Below are positions 17,111-24,571 of a DNA stretch of 64,000 nucleotides, piece after piece (the first letter of the stretch is position 1; the number at the start of each line of letters is the position of its first letter). The notes below the pieces were generated by a model that worked only from the letters and a program-made list of their open reading frames with translations, was not told where the DNA came from and searched no databases. A program made the translations under genes and the position numbers. The DNA is from Vreelandella neptunia (lineage in GTDB: Bacteria; Pseudomonadota; Gammaproteobacteria; Pseudomonadales; Halomonadaceae): NCBI RefSeq assembly GCF_034479615.1, contig NZ_CP140255.1:1240001-1304000 (forward strand). Reading direction: 5' to 3'.

Positions 17111-18079
17111 ATGGCCGAACCGGCATTGTCGATCCGTGGCCTTACCAAAGTGTATGGTAATGGCTTCCAGGCGCTCAAGGGTATTGATTTAGACGTCCAG
17201 CAGGGCGATTTTTTTGCTTTGTTGGGCCCCAATGGCGCCGGTAAATCCACCACCTTGGGGGTGGTCTGCTCGCTGGTGCAAAAGACGGCGGGCAAGGTCT
17301 CCATATTCGGTATCGATGTGGATAAAGACTTCGCTAAAGCCAAGTATCAACTGGGTGTGGTACCCCAAGAGTTCAACTTCAATCAATTTGAGAAAGTGCT
17401 CGATATCGTGTTGGCTCAGGCAGGCTACTACGGCATGACCAGTCGCGAAGCTTTGCCCCGCGCTAAGCAACTGTTGACCGATCTGGGCCTATGGGAAAAG
17501 CGCAACGGCAGCGCTCGCATGCTGTCAGGTGGCATGAAGCGCCGCCTGATGATCGCTCGAGCGCTGATGCATCGCCCCAAGCTGCTGATTCTGGATGAGC
17601 CAACCGCCGGGGTGGATATTGAGCTGCGGCGCAGCATGTGGGAGTACATGCGGCGGATTAACCAAGACGAAGGCACCACCATCATCCTGACGACTCACTA
17701 CCTGGAAGAGGCTGAGAGCCTGTGCCGTAATGTGGCGATTATCAATAATGGCGACATTGTGCGGAACACTAGCGTGCGAGGCCTGCTGGCGGAGCTGAAT
17801 ACCGAGACCTTCCTAATTGATACCTCCGAAGCCATTGCAGACATCCCCAAGATAGACGGGTTTGAGATAAAGCAGTTGGAGTCTACTCAGCTATCACTCG
17901 TGGTGCATCGCGGGCAACGTCTAAACGATGTCTTCAAGGCGTTGAGTGAGCAGGGCATTCAGGTGGTTTCCATGCGTAATCGAGCCAACCGCTTAGAGGA
18001 GATGTTTGTGTCGATGGTGGAAGGTAGTGGGCTAGGGGCGATAGACCAGCGCGTTGAGAAGACGGAGGAGCGCGCATGA
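17111..18079 (+). CDS. yadG: ABC transporter ATP-binding protein, YadG-like
   Basis: The 322-residue ATPase has Walker A (GPNGAGKST), a Q loop (VVPQEFNFNQFE), the signature LSGGMKRR, Walker B (LLILDEPTAGVD) and a switch His (TTHYLEEAE). It closely resembles E. coli YadG, part of a two-gene ABC-2 exporter of unknown substrate. The ATG at 17111 is preferred over 17105 because the gacagga ribosome-binding site is then at normal distance. It overlaps the permease gene by 4 bases. Confidence 0.9.
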   Translation: MAEPALSIRGLTKVYGNGFQALKGIDLDVQQGDFFALLGPNGAGKSTTLGVVCSLVQKTAGKVSIFGIDVDKDFAKAKYQLGVVPQEFNFNQFEKVLDIVLAQAGYYGMTSREALPRAKQLLTDLGLWEKRNGSARMLSGGMKRRLMIARALMHRPKLLILDEPTAGVDIELRRSMWEYMRRINQDEGTTIILTTHYLEEAESLCRNVAIINNGDIVRNTSVRGLLAELNTETFLIDTSEAIADIPKIDGFEIKQLESTQLSLVVHRGQRLNDVFKALSEQGIQVVSMRNRANRLEEMFVSMVEGSGLGAIDQRVEKTEERA

Positions 18080-18849
18080 ATGCTACGCAAACATTGATTG
18101 CTCTTTGGACGCTAGTGCTAAAAGAGATCAAACGTTTCACCCGCATTTGGCCGCAAACGCTGCTGCCTCCCTCAATCACCATGGCGATGTACTTCATTAT
18201 CTTCGGCAACCTAATCGGTTCGCGGATTGGTGACATGGACGGCTTCAGCTATATGGACTTTATTGTCCCAGGGCTGATCATGATGTCGGTGATTACCAAC
18301 AGCTACTCCAACGTGGCGTCGAGTTTCTTCTCCAATAAGTTTCAGCGCTCGATCGAAGAGATGATGGTTTCGCCCATGCCCAATTGGGTGATCCTGGCCG
18401 GCTTTATTTTAGGCGGAATGGCGCGAGGCTTGGGCGTGGGGTTAATCGTTACAATCGTTTCGCTGTTCTTTACCCGTTTAACCATGGAGCATCCGCTACT
18501 TACGGTATTGGTCGTAGTGCTGACGTCTGCACTGTTCTCCATTGGCGGCTTTATTAACGCTCTGTTGGCCAACAAGTTTGACGATATTTCTATCGTGCCG
18601 ACCTTTATCCTTACGCCGCTGACCTATTTGGGTGGGGTGTTCTACTCGATCTCAATGTTGCCCGACTTCTGGCAGGGCGTTTCCATGCTCAATCCAATTT
18701 TGTACATGGTCAACGTTTTCCGTTATGGCTTCTTAGGTGTTTCGGATATTCCCGTTGGCTGGGCGCTCGCTGCCATTTTTGCCTTTATCATAGTGCTGTT
18801 TGGCATTGCGCTGGCGATGCTGGAACGTGGCAAAGGTATTCGCAGCTAG
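18076..18849 (+). CDS. yadH: ABC-2 type permease, YadH-like
   Basis: This 257-residue protein has six predicted membrane helices of the ABC-2 family and carries FSYMDFIVPGLIMMSV and the conserved PLTYLGGVFYSISMLPDFWQ block of YadH. With the overlapping ATPase it forms a half-size exporter; YadGH substrates are not established. The ATGA overlap with yadG indicates translational coupling. Confidence 0.9.
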   Translation: MNATQTLIALWTLVLKEIKRFTRIWPQTLLPPSITMAMYFIIFGNLIGSRIGDMDGFSYMDFIVPGLIMMSVITNSYSNVASSFFSNKFQRSIEEMMVSPMPNWVILAGFILGGMARGLGVGLIVTIVSLFFTRLTMEHPLLTVLVVVLTSALFSIGGFINALLANKFDDISIVPTFILTPLTYLGGVFYSISMLPDFWQGVSMLNPILYMVNVFRYGFLGVSDIPVGWALAAIFAFIIVLFGIALAMLERGKGIRS

Positions 18850-18897
18850 TCGTCTGCTAGACGCATCAATCCGATTGAGAAAAGAGAGCTTTATATA

Positions 18898-19731
18898 ATG
18901 GCACATCGCCCAGACACTTTAGCGCACGCGCCGTTAGGGCGCGATTCCGCTTACCCTGAACTGTATGATGCGGGGCTGTTATACCCTATTCCCCGTGCGG
19001 CTAATCGAGTGCCGCTGGGGATTGAAGAGGGGGCTCTGCCGTTTGCGGGTGAAGATGAGTGGCACGCTTTTGAAGTCTCCTGGCTGAACAGCCGCGGTAA
19101 ACCGATTGTGGCCGTGGCGCGTTTCCGCTTGCCAGCAGCCTCGCCCAATCTGATTGAGTCCAAATCCTGGAAGCTCTACCTCAATAGCTTCAACCAAACC
19201 CGTTTCTATAGTCGTCAGGAAGTGATGGAAACGCTTGCCAATGATCTCTCCGTAGCGGCGGGGGCTGAAGTAAGTGTCGAGCTGTTTGACGTGGATGCGT
19301 CAGAGCTTTCGCCACAGCAATTGCCGGGCGAATGCCTTGACGATTTAGATATTGCAGTAAGCGACTATACGCCTAGCAGTAACCACCTCTCGGTAGGGGA
19401 AGAGATTGTCGAGGAGACGCTTTACTCCCATCTGCTTAAATCTAACTGCCCGGTTACCGGCCAGCCAGACTGGGGAAGCGTGCTAATTCGTTATAAAGGC
19501 CCGAAAATCGACCGTGAAGGGCTACTGCGCTACCTGATTGGGTTTCGTCAACATCAGGATTTTCACGAGCACTGCGTTGAACATATCTTCACCGACCTAA
19601 TGGCCCAGGCAAAGCCCACGCAACTACTGGTACTGGCGCGCTATGTGCGTCGCGGCGGGTTGGATATCAGCCCTTGGCGCGCAACTCCTGGACTAACGCC
19701 CCCCACGCCGCTGCGCCTAGCAAGGCAGTAA
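18898..19731 (+). CDS. queF: NADPH-dependent 7-cyano-7-deazaguanine reductase
   Basis: The 277-residue enzyme reduces preQ0 to preQ1 in queuosine synthesis. It is the long two-domain QueF type (E. coli 282 residues). The catalytic cysteine lies in SNCPVTGQPDWGS (Cys184, Asp191), and the substrate-binding region is FHEHCVEHIF. The N-terminal half has WKLYLNSFNQTRF. The ATG is preceded by gagaaaagagag. Transcription could continue from yadGH or start within the 48-base gap. Confidence 0.95.
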   Translation: MAHRPDTLAHAPLGRDSAYPELYDAGLLYPIPRAANRVPLGIEEGALPFAGEDEWHAFEVSWLNSRGKPIVAVARFRLPAASPNLIESKSWKLYLNSFNQTRFYSRQEVMETLANDLSVAAGAEVSVELFDVDASELSPQQLPGECLDDLDIAVSDYTPSSNHLSVGEEIVEETLYSHLLKSNCPVTGQPDWGSVLIRYKGPKIDREGLLRYLIGFRQHQDFHEHCVEHIFTDLMAQAKPTQLLVLARYVRRGGLDISPWRATPGLTPPTPLRLARQ

Positions 19732-19807
19732 GTGACGATGTTATAAATGACTGTGCTATAAATGACGGTGCTAAAGTAGCCTCACACAATTGGACTTGGA
19801 GTCATCA

Positions 19808-20368
19808 ATGGACGCACTCACGCTGCTTCACGAGCGTAGCTCAATGGGCAAGCTGATGGAGCCAGCGCCCAGCGGCGAACAGCTCAGCGCCATTTATCAG
19901 GCCGCACTGCGGGCCCCAGATCATAAAGAGCTGCGCCCCTGGCGCTTTATCGAGTTTAGCGGGGAAGGGCGAGAACGTTTGGGCGAGTTATTCGCCGAGG
20001 CGGAGTTTCAGGAGGATCCTAGCGCCGATGACGAAACGCTCAACTCGGCGCGTAAAAAGCCGCTGCGGGCGCCAATGATTATTGCCGTGATCGCCAAGGT
20101 CACGCCTGAGCTCGAAAAAGTACCTAAAATGGAGCAGGTGATTTCTGCCGGGTGCGCCGCCCACGGTATTCTACTGGCCGCCCACGCGCTGGGGCTAGGC
20201 GCGATGTGGCGCAGCGGGAAGTATGCTTTCGACCCCGTGGTTCGCAAAGGGCTGAGCCTGGATGAGGATGACGAAGTCGTCGCATTTATCTACCTGGGCA
20301 CCTTGGGTGGTCGCCATAAACCGGTGCCACAGCATAACGTTGCTGACTTTGTGGAGCGTTGGGACTAG
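19808..20368 (+). CDS. Nitroreductase-family protein, YdjA-like
   Basis: The 186-residue flavoprotein belongs to the small YdjA branch of the nitroreductases: ALTLLHERSSMGKLMEPAPS, RAPDHKELRPWRFIEF, ARKKPLRAPMIIAVIAK and GLGAMWRSGKYA. FMN and NAD(P)H use is expected from the family; the physiological substrate is unknown. The ATG at 19808 is chosen with ttggag upstream. The thioesterase gene starts two bases after its stop, so the two are an operon. Confidence 0.87.
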   Translation: MDALTLLHERSSMGKLMEPAPSGEQLSAIYQAALRAPDHKELRPWRFIEFSGEGRERLGELFAEAEFQEDPSADDETLNSARKKPLRAPMIIAVIAKVTPELEKVPKMEQVISAGCAAHGILLAAHALGLGAMWRSGKYAFDPVVRKGLSLDEDDEVVAFIYLGTLGGRHKPVPQHNVADFVERWD

Positions 20369-20370
20369 CG

Positions 20371-20880
20371 ATGAGTCTCCCCCGCCAGCCAGGCATCCCT
20401 CACCCTCGATTGCCGCTGCCAAAAGGCCAGCCGGAAAATCTGGCCGCTTTTCAACAGTGGCTAAGTGACGCCATACCCATGGTGAGCGCGTTAGGTATTA
20501 GCGAAATGACGCGCCAGGGAGATTCACTAGCCTGGCAGTTAGCACTGGAGCCCAACCTTAACGATAAAGGCACGGGCTTTGGTGGCGCACTGACGGCGCA
20601 GACGACGCTGCAAGGCTGGTGCTGGGTAACGCTATGGCTGCGTGAGCGGGGCATCGCACGGGATGTCGTGGTTGCCGAGGCTAGCCAGCGTTTTCTGGCA
20701 CCGGTAACCAGTGATTACCGCCTGGTATGCACGCCAGCCGTGCCAGAAGGCCCTGCTCAGCTTGCCAACAAGCTCGCTGAGCGAGGAAAAGGCCGCATAG
20801 CGCTAACCCAGCAGCTCTATTGTGGTGAGACGCTCTGCCTGGAAGCCAGCGGCAGCTACGCAGTATTGTCTGAACGATAA
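20371..20880 (+). CDS. Thioesterase, YiiD C-terminal-domain family
   Basis: This 169-residue hot-dog fold protein matches the thioesterase domain found at the C-terminus of YiiD: LEPNLNDKGTGFGGALTAQTT, WCWVTLWL and VAEASQRFLAPVTSDY. It probably hydrolyses acyl thioesters; the substrate is unknown. The ATG follows the preceding stop by two bases, suggesting coupled translation with the nitroreductase-like gene. Confidence 0.8.
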   Translation: MSLPRQPGIPHPRLPLPKGQPENLAAFQQWLSDAIPMVSALGISEMTRQGDSLAWQLALEPNLNDKGTGFGGALTAQTTLQGWCWVTLWLRERGIARDVVVAEASQRFLAPVTSDYRLVCTPAVPEGPAQLANKLAERGKGRIALTQQLYCGETLCLEASGSYAVLSER

Positions 20881-20958
20881 CGGTGCGACAACACGGGTTG
20901 CGTCACAACGTTAACCGCGGTGTGCCACTAAACTAAAGGTTCGTCAGCCGGAAAAGGC

Positions 20959-20987
20959 TTGCTATTTCGAGGCTTAGCCAATAGTAT
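20959..20987 (+). promoter_or_regulatory. Promoter of tRNA-Ser
   Basis: TTGCTA (20959) and TAGTAT (20982) are separated by 17 bases, followed by atgcgccg, a GC-rich discriminator. It lies about 50 bases before the tRNA gene. Confidence 0.6.
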
Positions 20988-21037
20988 ATGCGCCGTTCTG
21001 TCGCGAAAGGTTCAGCCTTTCAACAGCGCCAAAACGC

Positions 21038-21125
21038 GGAGGGGTGTCCGAGTGGTCGAAGGAGCACGCCTGGAAAGTGTGTAAGCCGCAAGGCTTCGAG
21101 GGTTCGAATCCCTCCCCCTCCGCCA
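21038..21125 (+). tRNA. tRNA-Ser (anticodon GGA)
   Basis: An 88-nt class II tRNA with CCA encoded. The acceptor ggagggg pairs with cccctcc, the anticodon loop contains GGA (cctggaaag), there is a long variable arm (gtaagccgcaaggcttc), and the T loop is gttcgaatc. Confidence 0.97.
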
Positions 21126-21188
21126 CAGAATTTTGAAGGCCGTCAAGCACTTAGCTTGACGGCTTTTTTTGTTTTTGGCTTTTGGGGA
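21124..21188. repeat. Direct repeat, left copy, flanking the RelE/HTH module
   Basis: These 65 bases, from the CCA end of tRNA-Ser through its terminator, align without gaps to 22189-22253 with about ten mismatches. The two copies enclose the RelE/HTH toxin-antitoxin module. Confidence 0.85.
21139..21170 (+). terminator. Rho-independent terminator of tRNA-Ser
   Basis: A 10-bp stem (gccgtcaagc/gcttgacggc) with a 5-nt loop is followed by seven Ts. A diverged copy lies at 22201 after the RelE/HTH pair. Confidence 0.93.
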
Positions 21189-21519
21189 CTAACTTGGGAA
21201 TGCTTCAGATTTAACTGCTTCTCGATGGCGCTGGAGTGTCAGGGCCGTCGCTGCGTTGGATCATGGTCAGCGTGGTTTGAGATCTAGTGCAGCGGCACCA
21301 TACCCATAGAGCGCGGTTGTCTGATGAACGTATACCGACACTGGTTCGGGCCGCGGTAGCGGACGCCTGCGCGTTTCAGGTAGGTTTTTCCAGAAGCGCT
21401 TGCGGATAGCGTTCTCGTAAAAGGGCGAATTAGCCCCACTGGTCACCATGGCGATATTGACCTTCTGTGGTTTCTGTTAGCTTACAGCTAAAAATTTTCG
21501 ATATTTATTCTCTATTAGC
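21189..21519. other. Non-coding stretch between tRNA-Ser and the RelE-type gene
   Basis: About 330 bases with no recognisable gene. A 60-codon minus-strand frame (21267-21449) rich in Arg and Pro has no motif I can place. It may be decayed DNA brought in with the module. Confidence 0.4.
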
Positions 21520-21532
21520 TATAATGCTAGTA

Positions 21533-21784
21533 ATGAAGACGATCACTTACCGTAAAAGTGCGCTGAAGGTGCTGCAGCGAATGCCGCGGCCTGAGTCGAA
21601 GCGCATACAAGGTAAAATCAAGGCCTACGCGGAAGACCCGGAAAGCCAACGCAATAATGTGAAGGCGTTGAAGGGGAGCGATTATATTCGCCTGCGGGTA
21701 GGCGACTGGCGGGTGATCATCGACGAGCAAGGTGATGTGTTAGATATCATTAACATCGGCTCCCGTGGTGCTATTTATCAATAA
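21533..21784 (+). CDS. RelE/ParE-type toxin
   Basis: The 83-residue protein has the RelE fold pattern: ITYRKSALKVLQRMP, then IQGKIKAYAEDPESQRNNVKAL, YIRLRVGDWRVII and the end VLDIINIGSRGAIYQ. Such toxins cleave mRNA on the ribosome or poison gyrase; this type resembles RelE. ATG codons occur at 21524 and 21533 in frame; the second fits family alignment. A perfect TATAAT at 21520-21525 ends only seven bases before it, so the mRNA may have almost no leader. The toxin precedes its antitoxin. Confidence 0.85.
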   Translation: MKTITYRKSALKVLQRMPRPESKRIQGKIKAYAEDPESQRNNVKALKGSDYIRLRVGDWRVIIDEQGDVLDIINIGSRGAIYQ

Positions 21785-21821
21785 AGCATAATAAGGCACC
21801 CGATAATTAACAGGAGGCGGC

Positions 21822-22184
21822 ATGAGTGCACCTCAGATTATTCAAACGCCCACTGGCGAGCGGCTGGTGGTACTGCCCGAGCAGGAGTACCACGCATTGC
21901 TTGCACGGCTGGAAGACCAGGACGATATCGACGCTGCCAACGCGGTTGTGGCGCGTGGTGAAGAGTCATTTCCCGAAGCGGTTGTGGATGCGCTGCTGGA
22001 CGGCGCGGCACCCGTAAAGGTGTACCGTGAATACCGTGGCCTACGCGGAGGTGAACTGGCGGAAAAAGCAGGGATCAGCCAGGGGTACCTTTCTGAAATA
22101 GAGTCAGGAAAGAAGAGCGGCTCGTTGAGTGTGCTGACCCGCCTTGCTGCCGCGTTGAATGTGGAGCTGAGTGACCTTACATAA
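21822..22184 (+). CDS. Antitoxin with N-terminal Phd-like arm and C-terminal HTH
   Basis: The 120-residue protein has IIQTPTGERLVVLPEQEYHA at the N-terminus, similar to the strand-helix start of Phd/YefM-type antitoxins. A Cro/CI helix-turn-helix follows near residues 70-115 (GGELAEKAGISQGYLSEIES). It should bind the RelE-type toxin and repress the pair. The ATG follows aacaggaggcggc, an excellent ribosome-binding site, 37 bases after the toxin stop. Confidence 0.85.
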   Translation: MSAPQIIQTPTGERLVVLPEQEYHALLARLEDQDDIDAANAVVARGEESFPEAVVDALLDGAAPVKVYREYRGLRGGELAEKAGISQGYLSEIESGKKSGSLSVLTRLAAALNVELSDLT

Positions 22185-22188
22185 ACGA

Positions 22189-22253
22189 CACAGAATTTAA
22201 AAGGCCGTTAAGCACTTGGCTCGACGGCCTTTTTCGTTTCTGGCTTTCAGGGA
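22189..22253. repeat. Direct repeat, right copy, flanking the RelE/HTH module
   Basis: A diverged copy of the tRNA-Ser 3' flank and terminator (21124-21188); the match begins at cacagaattt just after the antitoxin stop and ends at caggga. It includes a working-looking terminator hairpin. Confidence 0.85.
22201..22236 (+). terminator. Terminator of the RelE/HTH operon
   Basis: The stem aaggccgt.../...cgacggcctt is followed by TTTTTC. Base changes relative to the tRNA-Ser terminator leave the central stem imperfect, with G-U pairs. Confidence 0.75.
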
Positions 22254-22281
22254 TTGTCTCGGAAAAAATAAGGGAAGCTGT

Positions 22282-22365
22282 TTAAAAAGGCAGCACGCCG
22301 CCGAAGCCAATACCCAGCACGGCAACGATAACAACCACGATAACGACGATGGTAGTAGTAGACAT
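22282..22365 (-). CDS. 27-residue hydrophobic peptide
   Basis: A 28-codon gene encodes MSTTTIVVIVVVIVAVLGIG followed by FGGVLPF. A single membrane span (residues 5-21) is followed by a short polar-poor end. It has a strong ribosome-binding site (ggaagag, six bases before the ATG). The peptide resembles the small single-span proteins common in gammaproteobacteria, but I do not recognise a family. The clean start and stop and good ribosome-binding site make it likely to be real. Function unknown. Confidence 0.6.
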   Translation of the reverse strand: MSTTTIVVIVVVIVAVLGIGFGGVLPF

Positions 22366-22550
22366 TTTCTCTTCCTTTGAGTAGTGAGCGTTGATACAGC
22401 TTAGTCGCGATTACGCTATTTCACACGTAAGCGAAAACTGAGCAACTTTTCCATGGTGGCAGGAAAATTCCTGCCACAAAGTTCGACAACGAGGTTTAAA
22501 ATCAACAGCTGTCGTGGGTTAACAAAATAGCAGAAACGTCCAGTACGGAC

Positions 22551-22706
22551 TTATTTTCCACACTGACAGTCGTGGCCGCAGTCGCTGGAGCCATCGGCAT
22601 GGCCGGTGGCGCAGGACTCGCAGCAATAAAGCTTGCCGTCTTTCTCTACGGCTTTGCTATCGACCGCGCACTTACACTTGGGACATGCACACTCTTGCTG
22701 AGCCAT
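22551..22706 (-). CDS. Prokaryotic metallothionein
   Basis: This 51-residue protein has ten cysteines and two histidines, in the order ECACPKCKCAV, LYCCESCATGH and DCGHDCQCGK. That is the pattern of bacterial metallothioneins (SmtA/BmtA), whose cysteine-histidine clusters bind Zn(II) and Cd(II) in the cytoplasm. The ATG at 22706 has caggag upstream. No SmtB-type repressor gene is adjacent. Confidence 0.9.
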   Translation of the reverse strand: MAQQECACPKCKCAVDSKAVEKDGKLYCCESCATGHADGSSDCGHDCQCGK

Positions 22707-22799
22707 GATGAATCTCCTGTGTTGGAGTTGAAAGTGTAGACCTGCCCCTAGGTGTTATGTCATTGCATTTTATCAACTCAAAACTACTCATTTTTACGA

Positions 22800-22846
22800 C
22801 CCAACGCCTTCCCAAGCCCACTAAAATAGTCGCTGAACGCTGCATT
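22800..22846. repeat. Direct repeat, left copy: stranded 3' end of the CLCA_X-type gene
   Basis: These 47 bases match 23712-23758 at 46 of 47 positions. Read on the minus strand they encode NAAFSDYFSGLGKALG, the C-terminus of the CLCA_X-type protein, cut off from the gene by the MntA/HepT module. Similarity fades on both sides. Confidence 0.9.
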
Positions 22847-23028
22847 AGCCTGTTCCTGTTGCCTGCTCGGAGTGCAACATTGGATATATGGATGAGTAGT
22901 TGAACCAGAACCTTTGTAAGCATGCCATACTGGATTTGATGATATAAAATTTGCTGAAGTAGGACGGAAGCAGGTGCACATATGGCTGCTCCATATATGG
23001 TGTGCCCGTGGGCAAGGAGAGGATCAAA

Positions 23029-23319
23029 GTGAACAGAGACGAAACATTGCGACTATTACATGAGCACAAGCCAATGTTGGCTTCGCAGTTCAATGTGAAG
23101 AAGCTTGCTCTTTTTGGCTCTATGGCCCGTGGGAGCGCTAAAGACACAAGCGATATTGATATTCTTGTCAGTTTCGATGGCCCAGCAACCTCCGCACGCT
23201 ATTTTGGTCTTCAATTTTATTTAGAAGATCTGCTTGGGTCTCCAGTCGATTTAGTGACAGATAAAGCCCTTCGGAATGAATTGAGGCCATACATCGAGAG
23301 CGAGGCGCTACATGTCTGA
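23029..23319 (+). CDS. mntA: MntA-type nucleotidyltransferase antitoxin
   Basis: This 96-residue minimal nucleotidyltransferase has the GSx10DxD motif (Gly30-Ser31, Asp42, Asp44 in GSMARGSAKDTSDID). In type VII systems MntA adds AMP to a tyrosine of HepT to block it. The GTG at 23029 is chosen because aaggagagg lies 6-14 bases upstream; a GTG at 23002 lacks such a site. It overlaps hepT by 8 bases. Confidence 0.87.
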   Translation: MNRDETLRLLHEHKPMLASQFNVKKLALFGSMARGSAKDTSDIDILVSFDGPATSARYFGLQFYLEDLLGSPVDLVTDKALRNELRPYIESEALHV

Positions 23320-23701
23320 GAAAGGCGTGAAGCGTGAATGGCGCTTCTATATTGATGATATGGTCGGTTTTGGTGAGAAAGTGCTCTCCTACACAGAGGG
23401 ACTAGATCAAGCTGGTTTCCTCAATGATGATCTCACCTACGATGCTACGTTGCGTAATTTAGAGCTTATCGGTGAAGCAGCCACCAGAATTCCAGATGAA
23501 GTGCGCCAACGGTACCCACAAGTTCCCTGGCGCTTGATCATTGCGACACGCAATAGACTTATCCATGCATATTTGGGTATTGACGAAGATACTGTATGGA
23601 GCATTATTCAAGACAATGTACCTGAGCTTCTTGAGTATCTGGAAACGATTCGCAATGAAAGTAAGGTAAATATCAGTACTGAAAATGATTTATTTGACTA
23701 A
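23312..23701 (+). CDS. hepT: HepT-type HEPN ribonuclease toxin
   Basis: The 129-residue all-helical HEPN protein (DUF86) has the catalytic and modification motif Rx4HxY: Arg80, His85 and Tyr87 in ATRNRLIHAYLGI. HepT toxins are RNases or tRNA-damaging enzymes; the Tyr is the AMPylation target of MntA. It is translationally coupled to mntA. The end overlaps the convergent CLCA_X-type gene by 12 bases. Confidence 0.88.
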   Translation: MSEKGVKREWRFYIDDMVGFGEKVLSYTEGLDQAGFLNDDLTYDATLRNLELIGEAATRIPDEVRQRYPQVPWRLIIATRNRLIHAYLGIDEDTVWSIIQDNVPELLEYLETIRNESKVNISTENDLFD

Positions 23702-24478
23702 ATTTTCACAACCCAACGCTTTCCCAAGCCCACTAAAATAGTCGCTGAACGCTGCATTGATCTGCTCCCGCTGTGAGCCTCGTGGGTAAAGGCCTCTCTC
23801 CGCTTCAGGGGAGGTTTTGGTGCCTTTGACCAGGAAGTGGTTGGTGATGGCCGCATCCTGCACAAAGGCCTCGAAAGCGCGGGCACAGAGCTCTTCGGGT
23901 TTACTGTAGTAAAGCTGGCCGAGCTTTTTATCCACCTGCACCGAATGCTGAAACAGCGCGCTGGGCTGATCGCCTGCTGGCCGCAGCAGAATCGCCTTGA
24001 AGCACTCCATCAATAATTGATTAAGCGGGTGGGGGATGGGCGTTGCATCGGCGAGCCAGGCGGTAGAGGCAAACATGCCGACTGGCGTGCCGCGAAAACA
24101 CTTACTGGCGATGTAGTGATCAAAAGCATGAAACCACTCATGGGCGATGCTGCCGGGGCCAGCGTTTTTAGCCAGCGCAAAACTGCGTTGGCTGGGGTCG
24201 TAGTGGGCAGAAACACCCGGTCGACCACCGCTGCCGTACTGCAGCGCTATTGAGCCGCGCAGGGAAATCAACGCCTCTGTTCCCCGTAAAATCAACATAA
24301 GATCACACAGGGCATCATGAAACAGCTCCGCGGCCCGGTCACGCTCAGCGTTGGTTACCCAGCGGCCAATCTCTATGGAGCGAAAATCAAACTGGCGTCG
24401 AATTAACGCGAAACTGCTGGCTTGCCCCTGGCGATGGTCAGGCCCGCTGCGATAAAAATCCCGCGCTTCAATGCTCAC
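23690..24478 (-). CDS. CLCA_X-family protein with HEWFH motif
   Basis: The 262-residue protein resembles the family labelled CLCA_X: DFYRSGPDHRQGQASSFALI, RRQFDFRSIEIGRWV, then SIAHEWFHAFDHYI. HEWFH (113-117) is a zinc-metallopeptidase-like HExxH, though activity has not been shown as far as I know. The GTG start at 24478 has aaggag upstream. Its last 25 or so codons are repeated at 22784-22860 beyond the MntA/HepT module, so its current 3' end was probably replaced by an insertion. Family name is from memory. Confidence 0.65.
   Translation of the reverse strand: MSIEARDFYRSGPDHRQGQASSFALIRRQFDFRSIEIGRWVTNAERDRAAELFHDALCDLMLILRGTEALISLRGSIALQYGSGGRPGVSAHYDPSQRSFALAKNAGPGSIAHEWFHAFDHYIASKCFRGTPVGMFASTAWLADATPIPHPLNQLLMECFKAILLRPAGDQPSALFQHSVQVDKKLGQLYYSKPEELCARAFEAFVQDAAITNHFLVKGTKTSPEAERGLYPRGSQREQINAAFSDYFSGLGKALGCENLVK
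23712..23758. repeat. Direct repeat, right copy, within the 3' end of the CLCA_X-type gene
   Basis: The partner of 22800-22846, one mismatch in 47. Together the copies bracket about 0.9 kb that holds only the mntA/hepT pair. Confidence 0.9.
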
Positions 24479-24571
24479 TTATCGTGTCTCCTTGTATTCT
24501 GCCATCCAGGCCCCCACTAACTAACCGTAACGCATTTTAATTGCTTCATTTTCCACCGCCAGGAGAGAGAT

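Noticed and set aside
21267..21449. Possible transposase or integrase remnant downstream of tRNA-Ser
   Set aside because: The peptide is Arg/Pro-rich but I cannot match it to any family, so no claim is made.
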